A stretch of 64,000 nucleotides of DNA from an uncultured Prevotellaceae bacterium (GTDB taxonomy: Bacteria > Bacteroidota > Bacteroidia > Bacteroidales > Bacteroidaceae), in the NCBI GenBank assembly GCA_902784065.1, contig CACZTJ010000008.1, positions 31,761-95,760 of the forward strand. Reading direction: 5' to 3'. Of this stretch, positions 34,714 to 42,866 are shown one piece after another. The notes beneath the pieces are model-generated. The model did not search any database and had not been told where the DNA came from. It saw nothing but the letters and a program-made list of their open reading frames with translations. The position numbers and the translations under genes are program-made. Each line of letters starts with the position of its first letter. Positions within the stretch are counted from its first letter, which is position 1.

Positions 34714-35694
34714 TTATTTAAATAATGAATACTCTTTTACCTCCCAGGCCAGAACGCTGGCTCCCAACACATCGTGGTTGTCCTCATCCAATTCTGAAAT
34801 CAGGAACTTCGTCTTATCTTTTGTATTTGTATAGACATACGAATCAAAGCTCTTCTTCATCGGATCCATGAGCCAGTCGCCAGCTTTGGCGATACCACCC
34901 GTAAAGATGATTGCTTCCGGATTCACAATCGAGGCATAGTTGGCCAAGCCGAGTCCCAGCACCTTGCCGGTACGGCGATAGACCTCGATGGCTAACTCAT
35001 CCCCCTGGTCACAGAACTTGGTGATCAGCTTCGGCGTTAAGTTCTCAGCCGAGCGCATCAGCGAGGGCGCATCGGTCTCTGCCAGCACCTCTTTTGCCGT
35101 CATCACGATACCCTTGGCGGCGGTATAGGTCTCCAGACAGCCTTTCTTGCCACAGCCACAGGTACGGCCATTTCTGACCACACACGTATGACCCACCTCA
35201 CCGGCGAAGCCATCAGAGCCTTTATGAATCATGCCATTAGAGAAGATACAGCTACCCATACCCGACCCCAGGGTGATGACCACGAAATCGCGCATGCCAC
35301 GTGCACAGCCAAAGGCATGCTCACCGAGGGCGATCACCTGGGCATTATTGGCCACTGCTACCGAAATGCCAAGCCGGTCGCGCATCAGCGGACCAAAGGG
35401 CACGATGCCCTTCCAAGGCATATTGGGAGAGTTCTCCATACACCCTGTCATAAAATTGGCACTGGGACAACTGACGCCCACAGACCGGATAGACTCATAG
35501 CCGCCATTGGACTCCATCATCATCAGGATCCGCTCGCACAGCGCCATCACATAATCGTTGGCATCAGGGTAGTTGAGCGTGGGGAAACTATCCTTCACAA
35601 GGATCTCACCTTTTGCATTGACAATTGCAAAGGTCGTCTCCTCCATACTGATATCTACACCTATGACTCGCTTCTTAACTATAGCTTGTTCCAT
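34714..35694 (-). CDS. ROK-family protein, paralogue 3, catalytic Asp replaced by Asn
   Basis: A 326-residue ROK protein, the first gene of the trio. KRVIGVDISMEETTFAIVNA, HTCVVRNGRTCGCGKKGCLE (zinc site) and EAIIFTGGIAKAGDWLMDPM are intact. The active-site motif, however, reads VANNAQVIALGEHAFGCARG, where both paralogues have NDAHITALGE. The Asp that acts as catalytic base in ROK kinases is therefore Asn (codon AAT). It may bind sugar without phosphorylating it and act as a sensor or partner. The promoter just upstream probably drives the whole trio and perhaps the men operon. Confidence 0.88.
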   Translation of the reverse strand: MEQAIVKKRVIGVDISMEETTFAIVNAKGEILVKDSFPTLNYPDANDYVMALCERILMMMESNGGYESIRSVGVSCPSANFMTGCMENSPNMPWKGIVPFGPLMRDRLGISVAVANNAQVIALGEHAFGCARGMRDFVVITLGSGMGSCIFSNGMIHKGSDGFAGEVGHTCVVRNGRTCGCGKKGCLETYTAAKGIVMTAKEVLAETDAPSLMRSAENLTPKLITKFCDQGDELAIEVYRRTGKVLGLGLANYASIVNPEAIIFTGGIAKAGDWLMDPMKKSFDSYVYTNTKDKTKFLISELDEDNHDVLGASVLAWEVKEYSLFK

Positions 35695-35718
35695 TATTCA
35701 GATGTTGGTAACATGTCG

Positions 35719-35750
35719 CAAATATATACATATTTTCGCTACTACACAAA
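35719..35750 (-). promoter_or_regulatory. Promoter of the ROK trio
   Basis: Minus-strand TTTG (35750-35747), a 20-base spacer and TATATTTG (35726-35719), an excellent consensus match 25 bases before the ATG. No other promoter as good is visible before the men genes, so read-through is likely. Confidence 0.8.
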
Positions 35751-35786
35751 TCTTTCACATTTTTTTTGCAAATATTTACTCTAACC

Positions 35787-35817
35787 TTGCTTTTTTCGCA
35801 AGAATTTCGTAACTTTG
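35787..35817 (+). promoter_or_regulatory. lysS promoter
   Basis: TTG (35787-35789), a 20-base spacer and TAACTTTG (35810-35817). A CTTGC/GCAAG inverted repeat lies within the spacer region. Confidence 0.8.
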
Positions 35818-35849
35818 CAGCCATAAAAGCAAAATGAATAGAGAAAAAG

Positions 35850-37577
35850 ATGAACGTTTTAGAACTTAGTGAACAGGAAATCGGAAGGCGTCAGAGTCTT
35901 CAGGAGCTGCGCGCGATGGGTATCGATCCCTACCCCGCAGCAGAATATCCTACCAATGCCTTCAGCACCGATATCAAAGCAGAATTCAAGGACGACAGCG
36001 ACCGTGAGGTTGTGATCGCAGGCCGTATGATGAGCCGTCGCGTGATGGGTAAGGCCAGCTTTGCGGAGCTGCAGGACTCCAAAGGAAGAATCCAGGTCTA
36101 TATCACCCGCGACGATATCTGCCCGGGTGAGAATAAGGACTTATATAATAATGTATTTAAGCGCCTGCTTGACATCGGTGATTTTATCGGTGTCAAGGGT
36201 AAGGTGTTCCGCACCCAGACCGGCGAGATCAGCGTCCATGCCTCTGAGCTGAAGCTGCTCTCCAAGAGCCTGAAGCCGCTGCCCATCGTGAAATATAAGG
36301 ACGGTGTGGCTTATGATAAGTTTGACGATCCCGAGCTCCGCTATCGCCAGCGTTATGTCGATCTGGTGGTAAACGAGGGTGTGAAGGATACCTTCCTGCA
36401 GAGAGCCACCGTCATCCGCACGCTCCGTCGGGTGCTCGACGAGGCCGGCTACACGGAGGTGGAGACCCCTACCCTGCAGATGATTGCCGGCGGTGCTTCG
36501 GCCCGTCCGTTCATCACCCATTTCAATGCACTCGATCAGGATATGTATATGCGTATCGCCACCGAGCTCTATCTGAAGCGCCTCATCGTGGGTGGCTTCG
36601 AGGGTGTCTATGAGATTGGCAAGAACTTCCGCAACGAGGGTATGGACCGTAACCACAACCCTGAGTTCACCTGCATGGAGCTCTATGTGCAGTATAAGGA
36701 CTACAACTGGATGATGTCGTTCACCGAGCAGCTGCTCGAGACGATCTGTATCGCCGTGAACGGCAAGCCCGAGCGCGAGATCGACGGTAACATCGTGAGT
36801 TTCAAGGCGCCTTATCGCCGTCTGCCGATCCTGGAGGCTATTCAGGAGAAGACCGGTTTCGACTGCACAGGCAAGACCGAGGAGGAGATCCGTGCTTTCT
36901 GTCTCAGCAAGGGTATGGATGTAGATGAGACGATGGGTAAGGGTAAGCTGATCGACGAGCTCTTTGGAGAGTTCTGCGAGGGCACCTTCATCCAGCCGAC
37001 CTTCATCACCGACTATCCTGTGGAGATGAGCCCGCTCACGAAGATGCACCGCTCTAAGCCCGGCCTCACCGAGCGTTTCGAGCTGATGGTGAATGGTAAG
37101 GAGCTGGCTAATGCCTACTCGGAGTTGAATGACCCGATCGATCAGGAGGAGCGCTTCGTCGAGCAGATGAAGCTCGCTGACAAGGGCGACGACGAGGCGA
37201 TGATCATCGACCAGGACTTCCTCCGTGCCCTGCAGTATGGCATGCCGCCTACCTCTGGTATCGGTATCGGTATCGACCGTCTGGTGATGCTGATGACGGG
37301 CAAGACCTTCATCCAGGAGGTGCTGTTCTTCCCCCAGATGAAGCCTGAGAAGAAGATTCCTCAGAGCACACCTGCTGAGTGGGCAGAGATCGGCGTCGCC
37401 GAAGAATGGGTACCTGTGCTCCGCAAGGCGGGCTTCAACCTCGTCTCTAACATCAAGGAAGAGAAGGCCCAGGGTCTGCAGCAGAAAATCGGCGACATCG
37501 TCAAGAAATACAAGCTCGACATGACCAAGCCCTCTGTCGATGACATACAGCAATGGATTGACAAAAGTAATGAATAG
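35850..37577 (+). CDS. lysS: Lysyl-tRNA synthetase, class II
   Basis: 575 residues. The N-terminal OB-fold anticodon-binding domain covers about 50-150 (VVIAGRMMSRRVMGKASFAE). The class II core follows: motif 1 around TPTLQMIAGGASARPF, motif 2 FRNEGMDRNHNPEFTCMELY, and motif 3 SGIGIGIDRLVMLMTGK near residue 470. A C-terminal extension of ~70 residues after the core (about 505-575) is seen in some Bacteroidetes LysRS. It charges tRNA-Lys. A TIR element follows directly. Confidence 0.97.
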   Translation: MNVLELSEQEIGRRQSLQELRAMGIDPYPAAEYPTNAFSTDIKAEFKDDSDREVVIAGRMMSRRVMGKASFAELQDSKGRIQVYITRDDICPGENKDLYNNVFKRLLDIGDFIGVKGKVFRTQTGEISVHASELKLLSKSLKPLPIVKYKDGVAYDKFDDPELRYRQRYVDLVVNEGVKDTFLQRATVIRTLRRVLDEAGYTEVETPTLQMIAGGASARPFITHFNALDQDMYMRIATELYLKRLIVGGFEGVYEIGKNFRNEGMDRNHNPEFTCMELYVQYKDYNWMMSFTEQLLETICIAVNGKPEREIDGNIVSFKAPYRRLPILEAIQEKTGFDCTGKTEEEIRAFCLSKGMDVDETMGKGKLIDELFGEFCEGTFIQPTFITDYPVEMSPLTKMHRSKPGLTERFELMVNGKELANAYSELNDPIDQEERFVEQMKLADKGDDEAMIIDQDFLRALQYGMPPTSGIGIGIDRLVMLMTGKTFIQEVLFFPQMKPEKKIPQSTPAEWAEIGVAEEWVPVLRKAGFNLVSNIKEEKAQGLQQKIGDIVKKYKLDMTKPSVDDIQQWIDKSNE

Positions 37578-37596
37578 ATTTTAGACAGAAGATTTT

Positions 37597-37678
37597 TTAG
37601 ACAGAAGAACAAAAGAACAAAAATAAGGCTGCGCACAATGAAGGGAAAATAAATATGTTCTTATGTTCTTATGTCAAA
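37597..37678. mobile_element. TIR repeat element C (82 bp) between lysS and gpsA
   Basis: The left arm 37597-37621 (TTAGACAGAAGAACAAAAGA then ACAAA) and the right arm 37654-37678 are near reverse complements. The core, read on the minus strand, has CATTGTGCGCAGCCTTATTT, related to the core of element A. This copy therefore sits in the opposite orientation. A partial left arm precedes it (37580-37593) and a partial right arm follows (37686-37701). Confidence 0.8.
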
Positions 37679-37712
37679 AGAAAAAAGTTCTTATGTCAAA
37701 AGAAGAAGAGAA

Positions 37713-38708
37713 ATGTACGACTGTGGGAAAATAGCGATAATCGGTGGTGGTAGCTGGGCGACAGCGATCGCAAAGATTGTGGTGGGCCATACCCATCACA
37801 TCGGCTGGTATATGCGTCGCGACGACCGTATCGACGACTTCCGCCGTCTGGGCCATAACCCCGCCTATCTCACCAGCGTCCATTTCAATACCGACGAGAT
37901 CTATTTCGACAGCGACCTGAACCGTATCGTACAGCAGTATGACACGTTGGTGTTTGTCACGCCCTCACCCTATCTGAAGAGCCATCTGAAGAAACTGAAG
38001 TCACGAATCCGCGACAAGTTCATCCTGACGGCCATCAAGGGTATCGTGCCCGATGAGAACCTGGTCTGCTCGGAGTATTTCCATCAGGTGTATGATGTGC
38101 CCTACGAGAACTTAGCCTGTATCGGTGGTCCCTCGCATGCCGAGGAGGTGGCGCTGGAGCGCCTCTCCTACCTCACCGTGGGCTGTAGCGATCAAGACAA
38201 GGCACAGGCCTTCTGCGATGTGCTCTCCAGCGATTTCATCAAGACCAAGACGTCTTCCGACGTGGTGGGCATCGAGTATTCCTCGGTGCTGAAGAATGTG
38301 TATGCCATCGCAGCCGGTATCTGTAGTGGTCTGAAATACGGCGACAACTTCCAGTCGGTGCTCATGGCGAATGCCGTCCAGGAGATGAACCGTTTCCTCA
38401 CGGCTGTCTATCCCTTGGAGCGTAACATCTACGACTCTGTGTATCTGGGCGACCTGCTGGTGACGGGTTACTCCAACTTCTCCCGCAACCGCACCTTCGG
38501 TTCGATGATCGGTAAGGGCTACAGCGTGAAGTCAGCGCAGATCGAGATGGAGATGATTGCCGAGGGCTATTTCGGTACGAAGTGTATGAAGGAGATCAAT
38601 CGTCACTGTCATGTGAACATGCCGATCCTCGATGCCGTGTATAACATCCTCTACGAGCGCATTGCCCCGCAGATCGAGATCAAACTCCTAACAGATTCGT
38701 TCAGATAG
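37713..38708 (+). CDS. gpsA: Glycerol-3-phosphate dehydrogenase [NAD(P)+]
   Basis: Makes sn-glycerol-3-phosphate from dihydroxyacetone phosphate for phospholipid synthesis. From the ATG at 37713 (MYDCGKIAIIGGGSWATAIA) the 331 residues show the Rossmann GGGSWA motif, LVFVTPSPYLKSHLKKL, ACIGGPSHAEEVALERLSYL, the catalytic Lys in EYSSVLKNVYAIAAGIC, and LVTGYSNFSRNRTFGSMIGK (substrate site). An upstream ATG at 37671 would add residues encoded by the TIR repeats, so the later start is preferred. Confidence 0.95.
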   Translation: MYDCGKIAIIGGGSWATAIAKIVVGHTHHIGWYMRRDDRIDDFRRLGHNPAYLTSVHFNTDEIYFDSDLNRIVQQYDTLVFVTPSPYLKSHLKKLKSRIRDKFILTAIKGIVPDENLVCSEYFHQVYDVPYENLACIGGPSHAEEVALERLSYLTVGCSDQDKAQAFCDVLSSDFIKTKTSSDVVGIEYSSVLKNVYAIAAGICSGLKYGDNFQSVLMANAVQEMNRFLTAVYPLERNIYDSVYLGDLLVTGYSNFSRNRTFGSMIGKGYSVKSAQIEMEMIAEGYFGTKCMKEINRHCHVNMPILDAVYNILYERIAPQIEIKLLTDSFR

Positions 38709-38711
38709 AAT

Positions 38712-38736
38712 TTAGACATAGTAACAAAATAACATA
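38712..38736. repeat. Degenerate single TIR copy upstream of pgi
   Basis: TTAGACATAGTAACAAAATA then ACATA, matching the 25-bp repeat at about 22 positions. It lies between gpsA and pgi with no partner arm. Confidence 0.6.
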
Positions 38737-38756
38737 TAATTAAAAACTTAAGATCT

Positions 38757-40100
38757 ATGAGCAACATCAGATTAGAAATTTCGAAAGCCGCTTGCTTCTT
38801 GGAGGCAGGCGCAGTAGAGGCATTTGAGCCTCAGGTAAAGGCCGCTCAGAAGGCACTTGAAGAGGGCACATGCCCTGGTAATGATTTCCTTGGCTGGCTC
38901 CATCTGCCATCAAGCATCACACCTGCGTTCCTCGATGAGCTGCAGGCTTGTGCCAAGGTGCTCCGCGAGAACTGCGAGGCCATCGTCGTAGCCGGTATCG
39001 GTGGTTCTTACCTCGGTGCCCGTGCCGTCATCGAAGCCCTCAGCAATTCCTTCGGCTGGCTTATCCAGGACAAGAAGAATCCTACCATCCTCTTCGCAGG
39101 TAACAACATCGGTGAGGATTACCTCTTCGAACTCACAGAATATCTGAAGGACAAGAAATTTGGTGTCATCAACATCTCTAAGAGTGGTACCACCACTGAG
39201 ACAGCCCTCACCTTCCGTCTGCTGAAGAAGCAGTGTGAGGCGCAGCGCGGTAAGGAAGAGGCCAAGAAGGTCATCGTCGCTGTGACCGATGCGAAGCGCG
39301 GTGCTGCCCGTACCTGTGCCGACAAGGAGGGTTACACCTCATTCATCATCCCCGACAACGTAGGTGGTCGTTTCTCAGTGCTCACACCGGTAGGTCTGCT
39401 GCCGATCGCCTGTGCCGGTTTCGACATCAAGCAGCTCGTTGGCGGTGCTCAGGACATGGAGAAGGCCTGTGGTAAGGACGTTCCCTTTGCCGAGAACCCC
39501 GCTGCCCTGTATGCTGCCGTTCGTAACGGTCTCTACCAGAAGGGCAAGAAGATTGAGATCATGGTGAACTACCAGCCCAAGCTCCACTTCTTCTCTGAGT
39601 GGTGGAAGCAGCTCTACGGCGAGTCTGAGGGTAAGGATGGTAAGGGTATCTTCCCCGCCTCTGTCGATTTCACCACCGACCTGCACTCGATGGGTCAGTG
39701 GATCCAGGAAGGCGAGCGCACCATCTTCGAGACGGTGATCTCTATCGAGGAGCCTGAGAAGAAGCTGCTGTTCCCCAACGATGAGGAGAATCTCGACGGT
39801 CTGAACTTCCTCGCTGGCAAGCGCGTGGACGAGGTGAACAAGATGGCAGAGCTCGGTACCCGTCTGGCTCACGTGGACGGCGGTGTGCCCAACATGCGCA
39901 TCAGCGTTCCCAAGCTCAATGAGTACTATATCGGCCAGCTCATCTACTTCTTCGAGATTGCCTGCGGCATCAGCGGTAACATTCTGGGTGTGAACCCGTT
40001 CAACCAGCCCGGTGTAGAGGCTTACAAGAAGAATATGTTCGCTCTGCTCGGCAAACCCGGCTACGAGGCTGAGTCAGAAGCTATTAAAGCAAGGTTATAG
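38757..40100 (+). CDS. pgi: Glucose-6-phosphate isomerase
   Basis: Interconverts glucose-6-phosphate and fructose-6-phosphate. The 447 residues belong to the shorter bacterial PGI class. [19 protein letters not shown] and [20 protein letters not shown] form the phosphate site. [20 protein letters not shown] is the family signature 1-like segment. [19 protein letters not shown] and [18 protein letters not shown] hold C-terminal active-site residues. Its stop overlaps the GTG start of the HAD gene by one base. The three ROK sugar kinases upstream may feed the same pool. Confidence 0.97.
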   Translation: MSNIRLEISKAACFLEAGAVEAFEPQVKAAQKALEEGTCPGNDFLGWLHLPSSITPAFLDELQACAKVLRENCEAIVVAGIGGSYLGARAVIEALSNSFGWLIQDKKNPTILFAGNNIGEDYLFELTEYLKDKKFGVINISKSGTTTETALTFRLLKKQCEAQRGKEEAKKVIVAVTDAKRGAARTCADKEGYTSFIIPDNVGGRFSVLTPVGLLPIACAGFDIKQLVGGAQDMEKACGKDVPFAENPAALYAAVRNGLYQKGKKIEIMVNYQPKLHFFSEWWKQLYGESEGKDGKGIFPASVDFTTDLHSMGQWIQEGERTIFETVISIEEPEKKLLFPNDEENLDGLNFLAGKRVDEVNKMAELGTRLAHVDGGVPNMRISVPKLNEYYIGQLIYFFEIACGISGNILGVNPFNQPGVEAYKKNMFALLGKPGYEAESEAIKARL

Positions 40101-40849
40101 TGTTTAGAATAGCAATCAACAAATACTTGGAAGAACACGGCTTTGAGGCATTCCACCCCAAGGCCGTGCTCTTTGATATGGACGGCGTGCTCTACGACTC
40201 CATGCCCAACCATGCCGTCGCCTGGCAGGAGAGCATGGCGAAGTTCGGCATCCACATGACGGCCGACGATGCCTATGCCACCGAGGGTGCCCGTGGTGTG
40301 GACACCATCCGTCAGATGGCGCTCCAACAGTTGCATCGCGAGATCGACGAAGCCGAAGCCCAACGGATGTATGATGAGAAGAGCCGTATTTTTCATAGTC
40401 TCCCGGAGGCACCGCTCATGCCGGGCATCCTCGAACTGATGCAGCAGATTCAGACCGCAGGCATGCAGTGTGGCATCGTCACGGGCAGTGGACAGCTGCC
40501 GTTGATCCAGCGTCTTCAGAAAGACTTCGGGGCTTTTGTCGATCAAGCCCACATCACCACCGCCTATGATGTAAAACGCGGAAAGCCCGCCCCCGATCCC
40601 TATCTGATGGGACTCCAGAAGGCAGGCGATCTTCAGCCTAACGAGGCGATTGTGGTAGAGAATGCACCCCTTGGTGTACGTTCGGGCCATGCCGCCCGCA
40701 TCTTTACCATTGCCGTCAACACCGGTCCTTTACCTAACGAGGTCCTCCTCGCCGCCGGAGCCGACATCCTCTTCCCCACCATGCCCGCCCTCACTAAATC
40801 CTTCGACGTCTTTATGTCATCCCGAAATGACCCTGAAAGGGTCAAATAA
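40100..40849 (+). CDS. HAD-family phosphatase / beta-phosphoglucomutase-like
   Basis: A 249-residue HAD hydrolase starting at a GTG that overlaps the pgi stop. HAD motif I is KAVLFDMDGVLYDSMPNHAV (nucleophile Asp), with a helical cap beneath. Motif II is GIVTGSGQLPL, and motif III-IV is VKRGKPAPDPYLMGL then AIVVENAPLGVRSGHAA. It resembles beta-phosphoglucomutase and sugar-phosphate phosphatases. The last residues (SSRNDPERVK) are encoded by a dispersed intergenic repeat (ATGTCATCCCGAAATGACCC) and are probably an acquired tail. The substrate is not known, but coupling to pgi suggests a hexose phosphate. Confidence 0.88.
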   Translation: MFRIAINKYLEEHGFEAFHPKAVLFDMDGVLYDSMPNHAVAWQESMAKFGIHMTADDAYATEGARGVDTIRQMALQQLHREIDEAEAQRMYDEKSRIFHSLPEAPLMPGILELMQQIQTAGMQCGIVTGSGQLPLIQRLQKDFGAFVDQAHITTAYDVKRGKPAPDPYLMGLQKAGDLQPNEAIVVENAPLGVRSGHAARIFTIAVNTGPLPNEVLLAAGADILFPTMPALTKSFDVFMSSRNDPERVK

Positions 40850-40854
40850 CCTAG

Positions 40855-40874
40855 CGTAGGGGCTCGCCCCTACG
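40855..40874. repeat. GC-rich REP-like hairpin
   Basis: CGTAGGGGCTCGCCCCTACG, a perfect short hairpin just after the HAD gene; related hairpins are at 43001, 43076 and 43145. Confidence 0.7.
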
Positions 40875-40898
40875 TAACCAAGACGACAAATTTAGTTA

Positions 40899-40924
40899 AA
40901 AAGGTTGTAACGTTACAACCTTTT
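40899..40924. promoter_or_regulatory. 26-bp perfect palindrome, candidate operator of fic
   Basis: The palindrome is centred on GTTGTAACGTTACAAC with AAAAG/CTTTT ends. It covers the expected -33 position of the Fic promoter, 14 bases before its -7 box, so a repressor there would block transcription. It could also act as a terminator for the HAD gene (T run at the end). Confidence 0.65.
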
Positions 40925-40937
40925 CAAAAACATTTTG

Positions 40938-40945
40938 TACCTTTG
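40938..40945 (+). promoter_or_regulatory. -7 element of the Fic gene
   Basis: TACCTTTG fits TAnnTTTG and lies 28 bases before the ATG at 40974. Confidence 0.65.
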
Positions 40946-40973
40946 CCTAAAATTTGGCATAAATACGTATCGT

Positions 40974-42041
40974 ATGAAATATCTGAATATCAAAAAGGCG
41001 CTGGAAGCATGGCGGGATTTACAACCGTTGTCAGAGAAAGACCGTGACCGTCTTAGTCGTAGGTTTACTGTGGACTTTAACTACAATAGTAATCATATTG
41101 AAGGTAATACTTTGACCTATGGCCAAACTGAAATATTATTGTTGTTCGGTAAGGTAATAGGAGAAGCTAACGTGCGAGATGTGCAGGAAATGACAGCGAG
41201 CAACGTGGGTCTGAGGATGATGACTGAGGAGGCTCTCGTGAAGGAGATGCCGCTGACGCAGAACTTCATACGCACGCTGCATAAGACGCTGTTGAGGGAG
41301 GATTATACGGTGTATCGTAATCTGCCGGGTGGTGTGCAGACAAGTTATACTGTACATGCTGGGCAGTATAAAACACGCCCCAACAGTGTGATTACCCGAT
41401 ATGGCGACCGTTTTGAGTATGCATCACCTGAGGAAACGCCAGGATTGATGACGGACTTGGTGGATTGGTACAACAAGGCTGAAAAGGAGGGAATGTTATC
41501 GCCTATAGAACTGGCGGCTCTGTTCCACTACCGCTATATCCGTATTCACCCATTTGAGGATGGCAACGGACGTATTGCCCGACTGATGGTGAATTTCATA
41601 TTGGCTCGTCACGACTATCCGATGATTGTGGTGAGGAGCCGAAAGAAGAGTGAATATCTGGAGGCTCTGCATCAAGCTGATATAGAAGTGGGACCTGTGC
41701 CTGCAGACGGTGCTCATGCGGAGATTAAGGACATCAGACCGTTTATGAAATATTTCAATGAACTAGTGGCAACAGAAGTGTATAACGATGTGCTGTTTGT
41801 GAGCGAGAAAGACGAGAACGTGTGGTGGTATGATGGGGAGCGGATTGCTTTCCGTACACCGAACTACACGAAGATTCTGAACGCTATGCGTACGCAACCA
41901 ACGCTAACGCTGGCGGATATGAGAGATGAGACGGGCATCAGCATCGCTGCCATACAGAAACTGCTGGACAGGCTGATTGAGCAAAAGTACGTGGAGCGGG
42001 GCGAGAAGGATGGCAGTTGGAGAGTATTTGTGACGCAATAG
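40974..42041 (+). CDS. Fic-domain protein (class II, self-inhibited AMPylase type)
   Basis: A 355-residue protein from the ATG at 40974 (MKYLNIKKAL). The N-terminal helix SNHIEGNTLT near residue 40 fits the inhibitory motif (S/T)xxxE(G/N) of class II Fic enzymes. The Fic core motif is complete: HPFEDGNGRIARLMVNFIL near residue 190, with catalytic His. A C-terminal winged-helix domain (LADMRDETGISIAAIQKLLD) may bind DNA. Such proteins transfer AMP to target proteins. The promoter carries a perfect palindrome, so autoregulation by the winged helix is plausible. An ATG at 40935 overlaps the -7 box and is rejected. The stop codon lies in a 39-bp inverted repeat. Confidence 0.93.
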   Translation: MKYLNIKKALEAWRDLQPLSEKDRDRLSRRFTVDFNYNSNHIEGNTLTYGQTEILLLFGKVIGEANVRDVQEMTASNVGLRMMTEEALVKEMPLTQNFIRTLHKTLLREDYTVYRNLPGGVQTSYTVHAGQYKTRPNSVITRYGDRFEYASPEETPGLMTDLVDWYNKAEKEGMLSPIELAALFHYRYIRIHPFEDGNGRIARLMVNFILARHDYPMIVVRSRKKSEYLEALHQADIEVGPVPADGAHAEIKDIRPFMKYFNELVATEVYNDVLFVSEKDENVWWYDGERIAFRTPNYTKILNAMRTQPTLTLADMRDETGISIAAIQKLLDRLIEQKYVERGEKDGSWRVFVTQ

Positions 42042-42077
42042 AGATCTCTCCATGCGCTGCGCTTAGTCGAAATGACA
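42039..42077 (+). repeat. 39-bp inverted repeat, left copy
   Basis: Begins TAGAGATCTCTCCATGCGCT, including the Fic stop codon, and matches the reverse complement of 43311-43349 at 38 of 39 positions. Confidence 0.85.
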
Positions 42078-42280
42078 TTAAGGGTGAGGCTCGAAATGAC
42101 AAGAAGGGCAAGTGTCATCTCGACCGAAGTGGAGAGATCCCTCGGCCATGCTCGGGATGACAGAGGGAAAGAGATGTCTCGACTAACGCTCGAGATGACA
42201 GAGGAGGGTGTCGAGATGACAAGGATGACAGGTTGTAACCTGTCATCACGAGGTTTATGGTAATACTTTCTCATAAGACA
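42078..42280. repeat. Cluster of degenerate CTCGAAATGACA-type repeats
   Basis: About 200 bases without a gene, made of copies of CTCG(A/G)(A/G)ATGACA in both orientations (for example CTCGAAATGACA, CTCGGGATGACA, CTCGAGATGACA). Related copies lie at 43355-43400 and 48303-48330. Confidence 0.7.
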
Positions 42281-42733
42281 TTAATTAAGAGTAATACATT
42301 TACGGTTACCAGGCTGCAATTCTGCATACTCGATGCTGGCGGGAAAGCAGGGACACTTCTTGGCTACATGTGGCAACTCGCAGTGACCTATGATGCGGGC
42401 TTCGGGATACTCAGCGGTGAGTTCCTTCAGCAACTCATACAATGAGTGCTTCTGGGCTTCAGTGCGAGTGTCTTTGGCTTCGCCTTTCTCGTTCAGACCG
42501 CCTTCATACACAATACCGAGGGAACAGTTGTTGTAGTGGCGAGCATGAACGCCTTGGACGGACTCAGGCAACAGAGGAACGATACTGCCATTGTAGCGAA
42601 CATAGTAGTGATACGAACACTGGCCGTACTTGGCCTTGCCACAGGCAATGAGGTTCTTCACACTGAAAGGCTTGTTGCAAGGGTTAGCCACACAGTGGAT
42701 CACAATGAGTTTGACTGATTTCAGTGGTTTCAT
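42281..42733 (-). CDS. N-acetylmuramoyl-L-alanine amidase (amidase_2 type)
   Basis: A 150-residue cell-wall amidase fold. From the ATG at 42733: KLIVIHCVANPCNKPFSVKN (first zinc His), SYHYYVRYNGSIVPLLPESV (second strand), VHARHYNNCSLGIVYEGGLN and IIGHCELPHVAKKCPCFPAS (third zinc ligand region). It has no signal peptide and would need another export route. In Bacteroidetes this amidase is commonly found next to the smalltalk protein and an HU-like protein, as here. An ATG at 42799 lies inside the smalltalk gene and is rejected. Confidence 0.88.
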   Translation of the reverse strand: MKPLKSVKLIVIHCVANPCNKPFSVKNLIACGKAKYGQCSYHYYVRYNGSIVPLLPESVQGVHARHYNNCSLGIVYEGGLNEKGEAKDTRTEAQKHSLYELLKELTAEYPEARIIGHCELPHVAKKCPCFPASIEYAELQPGNRKCITLN

Positions 42734-42752
42734 AACTGATGGAATTACAGAT

Positions 42753-42866
42753 TTAGAACCAGTGAGTTCCGCAGCTCTGTACTGCGATCGTACCAGCAAT
42801 ACTAGTAATAACTGTAGCAGTGAATTTCAGAATCTTCACTATTTTCTTCCAATTTACTTTTATCAT
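42753..42866 (-). CDS. Smalltalk protein (37 residues)
   Basis: A tiny gene found by hand. MIKVNWKKIVKILKFTATVI continues TSIAGTIAVQSC and ends GTHWF. It is a basic start, one hydrophobic segment and a Cys that could be lipidated or end a lipoprotein-like signal. It matches the build of the Bacteroidetes smalltalk family: KKxxKxxxxxxT, a hydrophobic stretch and a terminal Ser-Cys. These peptides sit between an HU-like gene and an amidase gene, exactly as here. Function unknown. Confidence 0.85.
   Translation of the reverse strand: MIKVNWKKIVKILKFTATVITSIAGTIAVQSCGTHWF

Noticed and set aside
36141-37553. Long open frame of 470 codons on the minus strand inside lysS
   Set aside because: It is the mirror of a highly conserved lysS reading frame; the peptide has no family features and no promoter.
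40935-40973. Upstream ATG of the Fic gene
   Set aside because: It would place the start codon at or before the -7 promoter box (40938-40945); the conserved N-terminus begins at 40974.
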